Positions 8,210 to 17,083 of a stretch of 47,148 nt of DNA are shown here, piece after piece. This DNA is from Devosia sp. Lineage in GTDB: Bacteria > Pseudomonadota > Alphaproteobacteria > Rhizobiales > Devosiaceae. Both the position numbers and the translations under genes were made by a program. The DNA is taken from NCBI RefSeq assembly GCF_028290625.1, contig NZ_JAQGJM010000005.1, forward strand, positions 1 to 47,148. The letters are read 5' to 3'. The notes under the pieces were generated by a model that did no database searches, was not told where the DNA came from, and worked only from the letters and a program-made list of their open reading frames with translations. Position 1 is the stretch's first letter. Every line of letters begins with the position of its first letter.

Positions 8210-8548
8210 CTATTTGCCGGGAATAGCGAATGCAGTGGTGATCAGCCCGTCCTCGACCACGAACATGATCGCGGTCTCGATGGGGTCCGGCCCCAGCCCA
8301 TAGATCAATTCATGGTCGATGACCTTATTGCCATAGGCAATGCGGTTCAGCAGTTCCGCCCGCAGACCCTCGTGGGCGAAGCGCTCCCTGGCGTAAAATG
8401 CCGCATAGGCGGCTTTCCCGTCCAGCGTCGTGACCATGTCCGGCAGGCGGATGGCGCGGACCGTGTCAGCGAAACAGGCCATGAAACGCCCAAGATCGCG
8501 CGCATTATAGGCAGCGAACTGCTCTTCGACGATTTCCACTGGCGTCAT
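8210..8548 (-). CDS. NTF2-fold / SnoaL-like protein
   Basis: This 112-residue protein begins MTPVEIVEEQFAAYNARDLGRFM, the helix typical of NTF2-like/SnoaL proteins (VxxQxxAYNARDxxxF), followed by a beta-rich remainder ending VEDGLITTAFAIPGK. Family members are small cone-shaped proteins that include steroid isomerase-like enzymes and many uncharacterised ones. There is no signal peptide. A strong AGGAG site sits 8 bases before the ATG at 8548. It is transcribed divergently from glnB. Function cannot be assigned further. Confidence 0.8.
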   Translation of the reverse strand: MTPVEIVEEQFAAYNARDLGRFMACFADTVRAIRLPDMVTTLDGKAAYAAFYARERFAHEGLRAELLNRIAYGNKVIDHELIYGLGPDPIETAIMFVVEDGLITTAFAIPGK

Positions 8549-8644
8549 GACGCGTTCTCCTGCTTACGAATTGGGCAAACTGCACAGAATATAATCATCT
8601 ACGCCGGGTCCAGCTCTTTGCCCCTGATGATCATACCCTGTTAA

Positions 8645-9082
<438 letters not shown>

Positions 9083-9147
9083 GGTCTCCCCCCACCAGCG
9101 TCCCGCCGCAACCAACAACAAACATCCGAACCTACAGGGGTAATTCC

Positions 9148-10557
9148 ATGACCACCGCAGCCGAGATCCTCAAGCGCATCAAGGACGAGAACATCCTTTA
9201 TGTCGATCTGCGCTTCACCGACATGCGCGGCAAGCTTCAGCACGTCACGTTCGACCAGACCATGGTCGACGAAGACCTGTTCGAAGAAGGCACCATGTTC
9301 GACGGCTCCTCGATCGCCGGCTGGAAGGCCATCAACGAGTCCGACATGGTGCTGATGCCCGATCCGGATTCAGCCTATATGGACCCCTTCTTCGGCGCCT
9401 CGACCCTGGCTATCAATTGCGACATTCTCGAGCCGCTGACCTATCAGCCCTATTCGCGCGATCCGCGCACCACGGCCAAGAAGGCCGAAGCCTACCTCAA
9501 GGAATTGGGACTGGGCGACGCCGTCTATTTCGGACCTGAGCCGGAATTTTTCATTTTCGACGACGTCCGTTATTCCAACACCACCTACAAGGTCGGTTTC
9601 TCGGTCGACAGTTCGGAACTGCCGATCAACAACGACACCGATTACGAAGCCGGCAATAACGGCCACCATATCGCTCTCAAGAAGGGCTACTTCCCCGTGC
9701 CGCCGCTGGACACTGCGCAGGACATGCGCGGCGAAATGCTGGCAGCCATGGGCGCCATGGGCGTGCCGATCGAAAAGCACCACCACGAAGTGGCTTCGGC
9801 ACAGCACGAACTGGGCATCAAGTACTGCCCGATGATCAAGGCTGCCGACAGCGTGCAGATCTATAAGTACGTGATCCAGCAGGTTGCCAACGCCTATGGC
9901 AAGACCGCAACCTTCATGCCCAAGCCCGTCTATGGCGACAACGGTTCGGGCATGCATGTGCACCAGTCGATCTGGAAAGACGGCAAGAACACCTTCGCTG
10001 GTGACCAGTATGCCGGCCTCTCGATGGACGCGCTCTACTACATCGGCGGCATCATCAAGCACGCCAAGGCTATCAACGCCTTCACCAACCCGACCACCAA
10101 CTCCTACAAGCGCCTGGTTCCCGGCTTCGAAGCTCCCGTGCTGCTGGCCTATTCGGCCCGCAACCGTTCAGCTTCCTGCCGTATCCCGTTCGGCCAGTCG
10201 CCGAAGGCCAAGCGCGTTGAGGTTCGCTTCCCCGATCCGTTGGCAAACCCCTATCTCGGCTTTGCCGCCATGCTGATGGCTGGCCTCGACGGCATCAAGA
10301 ACAAGATCCACCCCGGCGATCCGATGGATAAGGATCTCTACGACCTGCCCAAGGAAGAGCTCAAGCAGATCCCGACCGTTTGCGGCTCGCTGCGTGAAGC
10401 CCTTGAAAGCCTGGATAAGGACCGCGAGTTCCTGACCGCCGGCGGCGTATTCGAGAACGACCAGATCGACAGCTATATCGAGCTGAAGATGACGGAAGTG
10501 ATCAAGTTCGAGCACACTCCGCACCCGGTCGAATACGAAATGTACTACTCGGCCTAA
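9148..10557 (+). CDS. glnA: Glutamine synthetase type I
   Basis: GlnA makes glutamine from glutamate, ammonia and ATP as a dodecamer and is the main ammonium-assimilating enzyme. The 469-residue protein has the GSI landmarks: FDGSSIAGW (about residue 52), the metal-ligand segments [10 protein letters not shown] and [10 protein letters not shown], the ATP-binding [12 protein letters not shown], and the adenylylation site Tyr398 (Tyr397 without Met) in LYDLPKEE. The presence of that tyrosine indicates control by GlnE. An AGGGG ribosome site precedes the ATG. It follows glnB and ends at a strong terminator. Confidence 0.98.
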   Translation: MTTAAEILKRIKDENILYVDLRFTDMRGKLQHVTFDQTMVDEDLFEEGTMFDGSSIAGWKAINESDMVLMPDPDSAYMDPFFGASTLAINCDILEPLTYQPYSRDPRTTAKKAEAYLKELGLGDAVYFGPEPEFFIFDDVRYSNTTYKVGFSVDSSELPINNDTDYEAGNNGHHIALKKGYFPVPPLDTAQDMRGEMLAAMGAMGVPIEKHHHEVASAQHELGIKYCPMIKAADSVQIYKYVIQQVANAYGKTATFMPKPVYGDNGSGMHVHQSIWKDGKNTFAGDQYAGLSMDALYYIGGIIKHAKAINAFTNPTTNSYKRLVPGFEAPVLLAYSARNRSASCRIPFGQSPKAKRVEVRFPDPLANPYLGFAAMLMAGLDGIKNKIHPGDPMDKDLYDLPKEELKQIPTVCGSLREALESLDKDREFLTAGGVFENDQIDSYIELKMTEVIKFEHTPHPVEYEMYYSA

Positions 10558-10577
10558 GGGTTGATTGGATGAATGAG

Positions 10578-10603
10578 AAAGGGCCCTTCGGGGCCCTTTT
10601 TTG
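10578..10603 (+). terminator. Rho-independent terminator after glnA
   Basis: A perfect 9-base-pair stem AAAGGGCCC/GGGCCCTTT with a stable TTCG tetraloop is followed by a run of T. It lies 20 bases after the glnA stop codon. Confidence 0.92.
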
Positions 10604-10655
10604 TCTGTCCTGAGCGATCAGGCTGATCGCAATGTCGCCGCAACCACCGGACGAG

Positions 10656-10768
10656 CTCCTCCCCCCTGACGGGGGAGGATGGGTGGGGGTGTTCGGAGCC
10701 ACCATGTAGAGATCGGGGCTAAACATCCCCCCACCCTTGATCCCTCCCCGCAAGGGGGAGGGAGACGA
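10656..10768. repeat. Compound palindromic repeat, family 2
   Basis: The left arm contains CTCCCCCCTGACGGGGGAGG followed by ATGGGTGGGGG. The right arm contains CCCCCCACCCTTGATCCCTCCCC and CGCAAGGGGGAGGG, the reverse-complement counterpart. Each arm is thus a small hairpin and the two arms also pair with each other. It sits between the convergent 3' ends of glnA and the PilZ gene. The architecture is the same as family 1 but the sequence differs. Confidence 0.8.
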
Positions 10769-10778
10769 CTGCTGTATC

Positions 10779-11432
10779 TTACCCTGCCTCCTGCGCCTCC
10801 GCCGGCGGTGCCAGCATGCGGTCGAGGCTTTTCAGTTCATGGATTTCGGTGAACTGCACCGCAAAGCCGACGTCGAGCCGGCGGATCACCCGGCCGATCA
10901 GGCTGCCCACCGCCACCGGCGTGCCTCGGCTGGGAAGCACCGAGGCGGATACAGCGACCCCCGATTGGGAAATGTCGATGACAAAGCATGGTACATGGCC
11001 GCCGTCCGGCAGCGTGAGCATGGTGTAGGGGGCCTGCGGCTGGATGCGCGGGTATTCCCGCTTGTCGGGCTCCCGGCTGACCGCCTTGCGCTTGCGCCAC
11101 TTGATCTGCGTGGCAAGCTTGGCGCGCTCGCTATCGCCCAGCAGCAGGTCCATGGCGAAGCCGGTTGGCAATTGCCGCGTGGCCCTTGCCCTCAGAATGC
11201 CGAAACCATCGAAATACGCCGCAACCGACTCTCCCGGCTCGGCCCGCACCGGCGCCACCACGACCGCCGATTGCGGGGAGATGGAGCACAGCCGGCAGGC
11301 ATAGACCTCGACATCGGAGGGATCGCTCGCCTTGCGATCCGACAAAGTATAGCGGCCGGGCACCGCGCCGATAAAACGAACGTCCTGGCGACGGGCCAGT
11401 TTGGACATCAGGAACGGCTGATATGCTTCCAA
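10779..11432 (-). CDS. Tandem PilZ-domain protein (probable c-di-GMP receptor)
   Basis: This is a 217-residue cytosolic protein with two PilZ-like units. The C-terminal one (about 120-205) has the full c-di-GMP signature: RxxxR in KREYPRIQP and DxSxxG in DISQSGVAVS. The N-terminal unit (about 12-105) has RRQDVRF and SISPQSAVV, where the usual glycine is replaced by alanine, so it may be structural or degenerate. The TTG at 11432 is preferred because GGGGAG lies 8 bases upstream; the later ATG at 11408 has no ribosome site. PilZ proteins translate c-di-GMP levels into effects on motility or envelope functions. The diguanylate cyclase at 19135 is the only c-di-GMP enzyme in the window. Confidence 0.85.
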   Translation of the reverse strand: MEAYQPFLMSKLARRQDVRFIGAVPGRYTLSDRKASDPSDVEVYACRLCSISPQSAVVVAPVRAEPGESVAAYFDGFGILRARATRQLPTGFAMDLLLGDSERAKLATQIKWRKRKAVSREPDKREYPRIQPQAPYTMLTLPDGGHVPCFVIDISQSGVAVSASVLPSRGTPVAVGSLIGRVIRRLDVGFAVQFTEIHELKSLDRMLAPPAEAQEAG

Positions 11433-11564
11433 AACACAGGCTCCCCTCGCCAGGCATGGTCGTCATCCAAGCATACGGAGAAATCCTTAATGAGTATTTT
11501 CAGGTTTGTTAGGACTGCTATGACGATTTATTACCGGCCTAACTAAAGTAACATTGGATTTTCC

Positions 11565-11587
11565 ATTTTGTACGGAATGTACAAAAT
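11565..11587. promoter_or_regulatory. Perfect AT-rich dyad, operator-like
   Basis: Arms ATTTTGTAC and GTACAAAAT flank the 5-base spacer GGAAT. The 9-base arms are perfectly complementary. It lies about 130 bases upstream of the PilZ gene start and just beyond the end of a small minus-strand reading frame. The AT-rich stem is unlike a terminator and more like a binding site for a dimeric regulator. Confidence 0.45.
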
Positions 11588-11607
11588 AGTTACTCTGACG
11601 ACTGTCG

Positions 11608-11748
11608 CTACTTGGCGCCGCGCAGGTCGAGCGACACCTGTACCTCCGAACCGGCCCATTCCCCATTCATGGGCAGTTCAGCGCCGCCATCGCTTTTGCG
11701 CGCCAGTACCTCAACTGAATGGTTGCCGCAAATGAACTGGAACGTCAT
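11608..11748 (-). CDS. Candidate 46-residue protein overlapping an antisense micro-ORF
   Basis: This reading frame gives 46 residues beginning MTFQFICGNHSVEV and ending VQVSLDLRGAK. It is balanced in composition and soluble, with no hydrophobic segment. No strong ribosome site is present; an in-frame ATG two codons upstream is an alternative. It overlaps by 17 bases the start of an opposite-strand 38-residue membrane-like frame. Only one of the two need be real. I cannot assign a family, and the call rests on plausible composition and its position in an otherwise empty intergenic gap. Confidence 0.35.
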   Translation of the reverse strand: MTFQFICGNHSVEVLARKSDGGAELPMNGEWAGSEVQVSLDLRGAK

Positions 11749-11848
11749 ATTCATCGTGGCTTTTATCCTGCTGCTGCTCGTCTACTGGGGCAGCGGGCCG
11801 CATTACGGCACCTTCACGTCCGCCCATTTTCGCGCCGGCCGGTTCTAG
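11732..11848 (+). CDS. Candidate 38-residue single-pass membrane peptide
   Basis: The frame encodes MNWNVIFIVAFILLLLVYWG followed by a short polar tail ending in AGRF. This is a clear N-terminal transmembrane helix of about 17 residues. Third codon positions are strongly G/C, like neighbouring genes. No Shine-Dalgarno is visible before the ATG. Its stop codon directly abuts the stop codon of the opposite-strand ABC-F gene. Small membrane proteins of this form are common and often missed; the function is unknown. Confidence 0.4.
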   Translation: MNWNVIFIVAFILLLLVYWGSGPHYGTFTSAHFRAGRF

Positions 11849-13372
11849 CTAGCCATTCGCCTCGGCGGCCATCTGCGCAAAGAACGGCTCTGGCGAGTCG
11901 ATAGGCGTCAGCCGGCGGTTGTCGATCACGAAAAATCGACTCCCCAGCGCCCGCACGAAGCTGCGGTCGTGCGAGACGAGGATACACGTCGCCTCGTGGG
12001 CGAGGATTTCCTCCTCCAGCTTCTCCTGCCCGGCGATATCGACATGGTTGGTCGGCTCGTCCAGCAGGTAGAAGTTCGGCTGGCTCAGGCGCAGCGCCAA
12101 AAGCCCCAGCCGCGCCCGCTGGCCGAAGGAAAGCTGCGCGATGGGCCGATCCTGCTTTTCCGGCGGAAAGCCCGCCGCGGCCAGGAGGCTGAGGCTGCGC
12201 TGGTCGCCCTGATCGAAGCGGTCGGCAATGAACTCGATGGGCGAGCCCTTCACCGGCAATTGCGACATGCCTTGATCGACGTAGCCCGGAACGACCGACG
12301 GGCTGATGCGGATGCCCTCCTCCGCCGTGCCCAGCATGGCGCGGTGTATCAAGCCCATGAACTGCGACTTGCCCGTGCCATTGCGCCCCAGGATGACCAG
12401 CCGGTCGCCTTGGAAGATGTGCAGCTTGTCGATGCGGAACAGTTTTACCCCGGTCGGCGTGCTCACGTCGCGGTTTTCGATGGCCACCAGCACCCGCGCA
12501 TGGGTGCCGCTATTGCTCAGCTTGATCTCGCCGGAGCGCTCCTTGTGCAGCGAGAGTGCATTGCTTTCCAGCTTTTCGGCCCGGTCGCGCAATTGCTTGG
12601 ATTTGACCACGAGGAGGTCGCTGCCCGAATTGATCCCGATATTGGTCAGCTTCGCCGCCTGCTTGCGCAAGCGCCCGACTTCCTTGAAGTCCTTTTCGCG
12701 CTTGGCCTCGGCCGCCACGTCGACCTCGTCCAGCGCCAGCCGGGCCTTGCTGTAGGGCAAGGCAAAATAATGCGACTCGCCGGGACGTAGGAACAGCGTC
12801 CGATTGGTCGTCGCATCGAGGAATTGCCGGTCATGGCTGGCGATCACCACCGGGATGTTCTTGGCTGCCTGATTGATCCAGTTTTCCAACTGGATCAGTT
12901 TGCCGAGGTCGAGATGATTGGTCGGTTCGTCGAGTAGCAGCGCATCGGGCTGCAACACCCAGGTCCGGGCGATCAGCCCGATCCGCTGCCAGCCGCCGCT
13001 CAATTCGCGGATCAACCGGTGCCGCATGGCGTCCGGCGTCTCGAACTCATCGAGCACCACATCGACGCGCCAGCTATCGCTGTCCCGGTCCGCCGGCGGC
13101 AGCGCCGCGAGGATTGCCTGGTACAGCGTCAACTCGAACGTATCGGCCGGCATGTCCTGTTCGACATAGCCTACCTGCAAGCCCCGCGAGCGCACGATCT
13201 CGCCGGAGGTCAATTCGCCCAGCCCAGCCATAGCGCGCAGCAGCGTGGTCTTGCCATTGCCGTTGCCGGCGACGAGGCCAACGCGGTCGCCATCGGCGAT
13301 GACGATATTCAGGTTGGAAAACAGCGTGTCAGTGGCCACAAGGCCGGCATTGCGAAGGCTGATCGAGCCCAT
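11849..13372 (-). CDS. ABC-F family ATPase (two nucleotide-binding domains, no membrane domain)
   Basis: This protein has two ABC ATPase domains. The first has Walker A GNGNGKTT, signature LSGGWQR and LLLDEPTNHLD. The second has GRNGTGKS, signature LSFGQRARLG and LLDEPTNHVD. A charged linker of about 100 residues separates them. ABC-F proteins bind the ribosomal E site and act in translation or antibiotic protection rather than transport. Its length of 507 residues and the absence of membrane segments fit. The start is taken as the ATG at 13372 (MGSISLRNAG); an ATG at 13417 would add 15 residues, and neither has a strong ribosome site. Which ABC-F subgroup it belongs to cannot be decided here. 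Confidence 0.9.
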   Translation of the reverse strand: MGSISLRNAGLVATDTLFSNLNIVIADGDRVGLVAGNGNGKTTLLRAMAGLGELTSGEIVRSRGLQVGYVEQDMPADTFELTLYQAILAALPPADRDSDSWRVDVVLDEFETPDAMRHRLIRELSGGWQRIGLIARTWVLQPDALLLDEPTNHLDLGKLIQLENWINQAAKNIPVVIASHDRQFLDATTNRTLFLRPGESHYFALPYSKARLALDEVDVAAEAKREKDFKEVGRLRKQAAKLTNIGINSGSDLLVVKSKQLRDRAEKLESNALSLHKERSGEIKLSNSGTHARVLVAIENRDVSTPTGVKLFRIDKLHIFQGDRLVILGRNGTGKSQFMGLIHRAMLGTAEEGIRISPSVVPGYVDQGMSQLPVKGSPIEFIADRFDQGDQRSLSLLAAAGFPPEKQDRPIAQLSFGQRARLGLLALRLSQPNFYLLDEPTNHVDIAGQEKLEEEILAHEATCILVSHDRSFVRALGSRFFVIDNRRLTPIDSPEPFFAQMAAEANG

Positions 13373-13938
13373 GATCGAAGTCTTTCTGGTGCGGCGCGAT
13401 CCGTGATCGAGCGCCATGATCCCAAGCGTTGCTTATGCGATGCAACGCCACGACGGGCAAACCAGAAGGATGAGACTACCTATAAGTCCGAACCAGTTCC
13501 GGTCAGCCCTGCAGCTTGAGCCACAGGGCGGGAACGGGGCCGTGCTGACGATGCTCGAACGAAACTCTCATGCAGCCCTCCCTCGGCGCTGGTATTGGAA
13601 CAGGACAATCCATAACCGGCATGGCCAGCAAGATCAACTCAGCAGAAGTAGAAAACCATGGACGCCAACATCACCGCAAACAGGCGATGAAATGACAAAT
13701 GGGCAAGCCGGTACGCAATACTACTAAATCCGGCTTGCAGCCAATTGTCGGTCCACAATGAGCGTGACGGAGTGGCCTGATACATCAAACTTGCTCCGTC
13801 GGGTGCTCGGATACGGCTACTCAAACACAGGCCGTATGCGTTTTTTATAGCGGCACGCACTTAAGAAAGTGCTTTCAAGAAGCAAACGCTTGGTAAAGAT
13901 CGCGCCCCATCTTGGGACCAATCTGTCTGCAAACTGGA
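13373..13938. other. Gene-poor interval with several hairpins
   Basis: No convincing protein gene is seen. It holds a dyad at 13426-13448 (GCGTTGC/GCAACGC) just upstream of the ABC-F gene. It also has a perfect 9-base stem at 13703-13738 (GCAAGCCGG/CCGGCTTGC, 18-base loop) and a terminator-like element at 13811-13846. Base composition is lower in G+C than the neighbours. The interval could hold a small RNA or decayed sequence. Confidence 0.5.
13811..13846 (+). terminator. Terminator-like hairpin in the gene-poor interval
   Basis: Stem ATACGGC/GCCGTAT with a 13-base loop is followed by GCG and six T on the plus strand. No plus-strand protein gene precedes it, so if active it would end a non-coding transcript. 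Confidence 0.4.
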
Positions 13939-14283
13939 TTATTGGGCGCGACGCAAGGCGTCCCGGTCCTCGATGCGGCCAGTGCAATAGTTGAATTTTA
14001 TCAGATAAACCGTGCCATCCAGCGTGGCGCGCACCTGAATGCGTTTATGGTTGGGCACATTGAGCGAGATATGGCTGTAGCCATACTGGGCGATGGTCTG
14101 CCGTATCTGGTTGTCGGTCATACACATTGGCAGCGGCGGATCGAACTCGTCGCCGGGCCGATTATCGAAGCCGGGCCCGAAGCCGAAGCCAGGTGATTGA
14201 GCCATTGCCGGCGCCATTGCGCCCAGCCCCAGCAGCGCAGCGATCGCGATTGCGCGCGCCGTGGTATGCAAGTTGTTCGTCAT
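13939..14283 (-). CDS. Small secreted protein, paralogue of the next gene
   Basis: This 114-residue protein has an N-terminal signal peptide (TARAIAIAALLGLGAMAPAMAQ, cleavage probably after AMA or AQ) and so is likely periplasmic. The mature part has a Gly/Phe/Pro-rich linker, then a domain bounded by Cys54 (CMTDNQIRQTIAQYGY) and Cys100 (NYCTGRIEDRDALRR). The two cysteines could form a disulfide. The same CxT-IR-GY...C[ST]G layout recurs in the gene immediately upstream. A GAGGA site 8 bases before the ATG at 14283 supports the start. I do not know a function; proteins of this sort occur in Rhizobiales as short uncharacterised exported proteins. Confidence 0.75.
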   Translation of the reverse strand: MTNNLHTTARAIAIAALLGLGAMAPAMAQSPGFGFGPGFDNRPGDEFDPPLPMCMTDNQIRQTIAQYGYSHISLNVPNHKRIQVRATLDGTVYLIKFNYCTGRIEDRDALRRAQ

Positions 14284-14309
14284 GTCCCTGTCCTCGCGCC
14301 GTTACCGGC

Positions 14310-14741
14310 TCAATTGCGGAAGTTGAATTGCAGGCCAAACCCGCCGCCTTGCACCCGGCGAATACGTTCGAGCCGGTCAACTTCACCACTGCATTTATCA
14401 ACGCGCATCGAATAGAGCCAGTTGCCGTTCTGTCCAGCCACTTCGACGCGATTGCGCTGCAGTTCGCGCGTGACCTCGACCTGCTCATAGCCATTGGCCT
14501 CGATGCTGCGCCGGATTTCTCTATTGGTCAGGCAGCGCTGACTTGGGGCGTTTTGACTGCCGAAGCCGTTGCCGCCGCCCAAGGTCACGGCTCCTCGCCC
14601 GCCGGGAATATCCAGGTTGAAGCTGAACACCGGTCCCTGCTGCGCCTGCGCGGGAATTGTCGCCACTGCGCTGCCCCCCAAAGCAAGGGCGACGATCACG
14701 GCGCGGATGACGGTCTTGAACTTGGCAGACATCATGGTCAT
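14310..14741 (-). CDS. Small secreted protein, first of a tandem paralogous pair
   Basis: This 143-residue protein starts MTMMSAKFKTVIRAVIVALALGG, has a signal peptide ending near AQAQ, and a Gly-rich linker (GGRGAVTLGGGNGFGS). The domain from Cys70 (RCLTNREIRRSIEANGY) to Cys117 (DKCSGEVDRLERIRR) matches the downstream paralogue, with cysteine spacing of 47 against 46. The ATG at 14741 is chosen because GGAG lies 8 bases upstream. The two genes are 26 bases apart and probably co-transcribed. It is divergent from parE. No function is known; conserved cysteines and secretion suggest a folded periplasmic or surface domain. Confidence 0.75.
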   Translation of the reverse strand: MTMMSAKFKTVIRAVIVALALGGSAVATIPAQAQQGPVFSFNLDIPGGRGAVTLGGGNGFGSQNAPSQRCLTNREIRRSIEANGYEQVEVTRELQRNRVEVAGQNGNWLYSMRVDKCSGEVDRLERIRRVQGGGFGLQFNFRN

Positions 14742-14938
14742 TTCGGCTACTCCTGTGGCCCCGAGCATGCACGATGTGCGCATCAGCCGCCCAAGGTCGC
14801 ACAAGGCGGTTGAACCACAGCGAAATTATCCGTTCATCCACCGTTCAGGTTGAAGGTGGTGGGCGTGGCGGAAGCGCCGTTCCGCGCGAATATGGTAGAA
14901 GACAATCGGGCTGATTCGCCCGCTAGCGTGGATGACCA

Positions 14939-16948
14939 ATGCCGCAAGCCAACGACCTTTTCGATAACTCGGCCGCCACCCCTACCCCCAAGGCCAAGCC
15001 CGAAGTGCCGCGCACCGGGCCGACCACGGGCAGCTATTCGGCTGCCGATATCGAAGTCCTCGAAGGCCTTGAGCCCGTTCGGCGCCGCCCCGGCATGTAT
15101 ATCGGCGGCACCGACGTCAACGCGCTGCATCACCTGTTCGCCGAAGTCATCGACAATTCCATGGACGAGGCCATCGCCGGCCATGCCAGCCGCATCGAGG
15201 TCCATCTGGGCGAAGACGGCTACATCACCGTAACCGATAACGGTCGCGGCATTCCGGTCGAGAACCACCCAAAATATCCCGGCCGCTCGACCCTTGAAAT
15301 CGTCCACACCGTGCTCCATGCCGGCGGCAAGTTCGATTCCAAGGCCTATGAGACCTCTGGCGGCCTGCACGGCGTCGGCATTTCGGTCGTCAACGCCCTC
15401 TCGGACGACATGGTCGTCGAGGTCGCCCGCGAGCAGCAGCTTTACCGGCTGGCCTTCTCGCGCGGCAAACCGGTCGGCGACATCCAGCCGATGGGCCGGG
15501 TGAACAACCGTCGCGGCACCACCACGCGCTTCCATCCCGATCCGCAGATCTTTGGCGATACCGCAAAATTCTCGGCGCTGCGCCTGTTCAGGATGACCCG
15601 TGCCAAGGCGTACCTCTTCGGCGGCGTCGAACTGCGCTGGTCCTGCGACGAGGCTCTGGCGACCGACGAGTGCCCTGCCCGCGCCACGTTCCACTATCCC
15701 GATGGCCTGCGCGATTTCATGACCGCCCGCATCGAAGGCGAAACCCGCATCGTCGACGACATTTTCTCCGGCCAAACCGGCAAACCCGGCACCCATGGCG
15801 CCACCGAATGGGCAATCGCCTGGACGTTGGGCGACGGCGGCGTCTCGTCCTATTGCAACACCGTCCCCACTCCCGATGGCGGCACCCACGAAACGGGCCT
15901 GCGTACCGCGATCCTGCGCGGCCTCAAGAATTATGCCGAGCTGACCAAGAACAAGGCCGCGGCGATCCTGACCGCCGAGGACGTGTTCGCGCATTGCAGC
16001 GCCATGCTCTCCGTCTTCGTGCGCGAGCCAGAATTCGTTGGCCAGACCAAGGACAAGCTGGCCTCCGGCGAGGCCACCCGCATCGTCGACACCGCTCTGC
16101 GCGACGCCTTTGATCATTGGCTCGCCGCCTCGCCCAACCAGGCCGGCAAGCTGATGGATTGGGCCATCGAGCGCGCCGAGGAGCGCCTGCGTCGCAAGAA
16201 GGACAAGGAAATCGACCGCGCCAGCGCCACCCGCAAGCTGCGGTTGCCGGGCAAGTTGGCCGATTGCACCCAGGGCGCGGCGCAAGGAGCAGAACTGTTC
16301 ATCGTCGAGGGCGACTCGGCTGGTGGTAGCGCCAAGCAGGCGCGCAGCCGCGCCAGCCAGGCCGTGCTGCCGCTGCGTGGCAAAATCCTTAACGTCGCCG
16401 GTGCCAGCCGCGAGAAGATGGCGGCCAGCCAGCTCATTTCCGATCTGATCCAGGCGCTCGGCTGCGGCACCCGCGACCGCTATCGCGAAGACGATCTGCG
16501 CTACGACAAGATTATCATCATGACCGACGCCGACGTCGATGGCGCCCATATTGCGGCGCTGCTGATGACCTTCTTCTTCCAGGAAATGCCCAAGCTGATC
16601 GACGGCGGGCACCTGTTCCTGGCGCTGCCGCCGCTCTACCGCATCTCGCAGGGCCCCAAGACACTCTATGCGCGCGACGACGCGCACAAGGACGAGTTGA
16701 TGGAAACCGAGTTCACCGGCAAGAGCAAGGTCGATATCACACGCTTCAAGGGCTTGGGCGAAATGCCGTTCGCGCATCTGCGCGAAACCACCATGTCGCC
16801 CAAGACGCGTACGCTGCTGCAGGTCAAGATCACCAGCGATGCCGAGGGCACCGCCTATAGCGTCGATCGGCTGATGGGCACCAAGCCTGAGGCACGCTTC
16901 GACTTCATCCAGGAAAATGCCGCTTTCGTGCACGATCTGGATATTTAA
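14939..16948 (+). CDS. parE: DNA topoisomerase IV subunit B
   Basis: ParE is the ATPase subunit of topoisomerase IV, which with ParC unlinks daughter chromosomes. The 669-residue protein has the GHKL ATP-binding motifs: EVIDNSMDEA, the TDNGRGIP loop and SGGLHGVGISVVNALS. It also has the TOPRIM region EGDSAGGSAKQARSR and MTDADVDGAHI, with PLRGKILNV between. Its length and the absence of the long GyrB insertion favour ParE over GyrB. parC is not in the window. The ATG at 14939 (MPQANDLFDN) follows GGATGACCA. The stop codon lies directly at the edge of palindromic repeat copy B. Confidence 0.95.
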   Translation: MPQANDLFDNSAATPTPKAKPEVPRTGPTTGSYSAADIEVLEGLEPVRRRPGMYIGGTDVNALHHLFAEVIDNSMDEAIAGHASRIEVHLGEDGYITVTDNGRGIPVENHPKYPGRSTLEIVHTVLHAGGKFDSKAYETSGGLHGVGISVVNALSDDMVVEVAREQQLYRLAFSRGKPVGDIQPMGRVNNRRGTTTRFHPDPQIFGDTAKFSALRLFRMTRAKAYLFGGVELRWSCDEALATDECPARATFHYPDGLRDFMTARIEGETRIVDDIFSGQTGKPGTHGATEWAIAWTLGDGGVSSYCNTVPTPDGGTHETGLRTAILRGLKNYAELTKNKAAAILTAEDVFAHCSAMLSVFVREPEFVGQTKDKLASGEATRIVDTALRDAFDHWLAASPNQAGKLMDWAIERAEERLRRKKDKEIDRASATRKLRLPGKLADCTQGAAQGAELFIVEGDSAGGSAKQARSRASQAVLPLRGKILNVAGASREKMAASQLISDLIQALGCGTRDRYREDDLRYDKIIIMTDADVDGAHIAALLMTFFFQEMPKLIDGGHLFLALPPLYRISQGPKTLYARDDAHKDELMETEFTGKSKVDITRFKGLGEMPFAHLRETTMSPKTRTLLQVKITSDAEGTAYSVDRLMGTKPEARFDFIQENAAFVHDLDI

Positions 16949-17083
16949 CTTTCTCACCTCTCCCTTTGGGGGAGAGGTCGACCCTCTTGGGTCGGGGAAG
17001 GGGCCTTCCACAGGCATCTCGCCCAGTAAAGGCCCCCTCACCCGTCGCTGCGCGCCGACCTCTCCCCAGAGGGAGAGGTGAAG
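16949..17083. repeat. Compound palindromic repeat, family 1, copy B (loop inverted)
   Basis: The arms match copies A and C in the same orientation: GACCCTCTTGGGTC on the left, CGTCGCTGCGCGCCG on the right. The central loop, however, reads TTCCACAGGCATCTCGCCC, the reverse complement of the loop in the other two copies with three differences in 25 bases. It begins one base after the parE stop codon and lies upstream of the helicase gene. Confidence 0.9.

Noticed and set aside
11565..11587. AT-rich dyad as a transcription terminator
   Set aside because: The stem is A/T rich and not followed by a T tract in the direction of the preceding minus-strand frame.
13639..13860. Possible 73-residue protein on the minus strand
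   Set aside because: Composition does not resemble a known fold, no ribosome site precedes it, and its span crosses the hairpins of the gene-poor gap.
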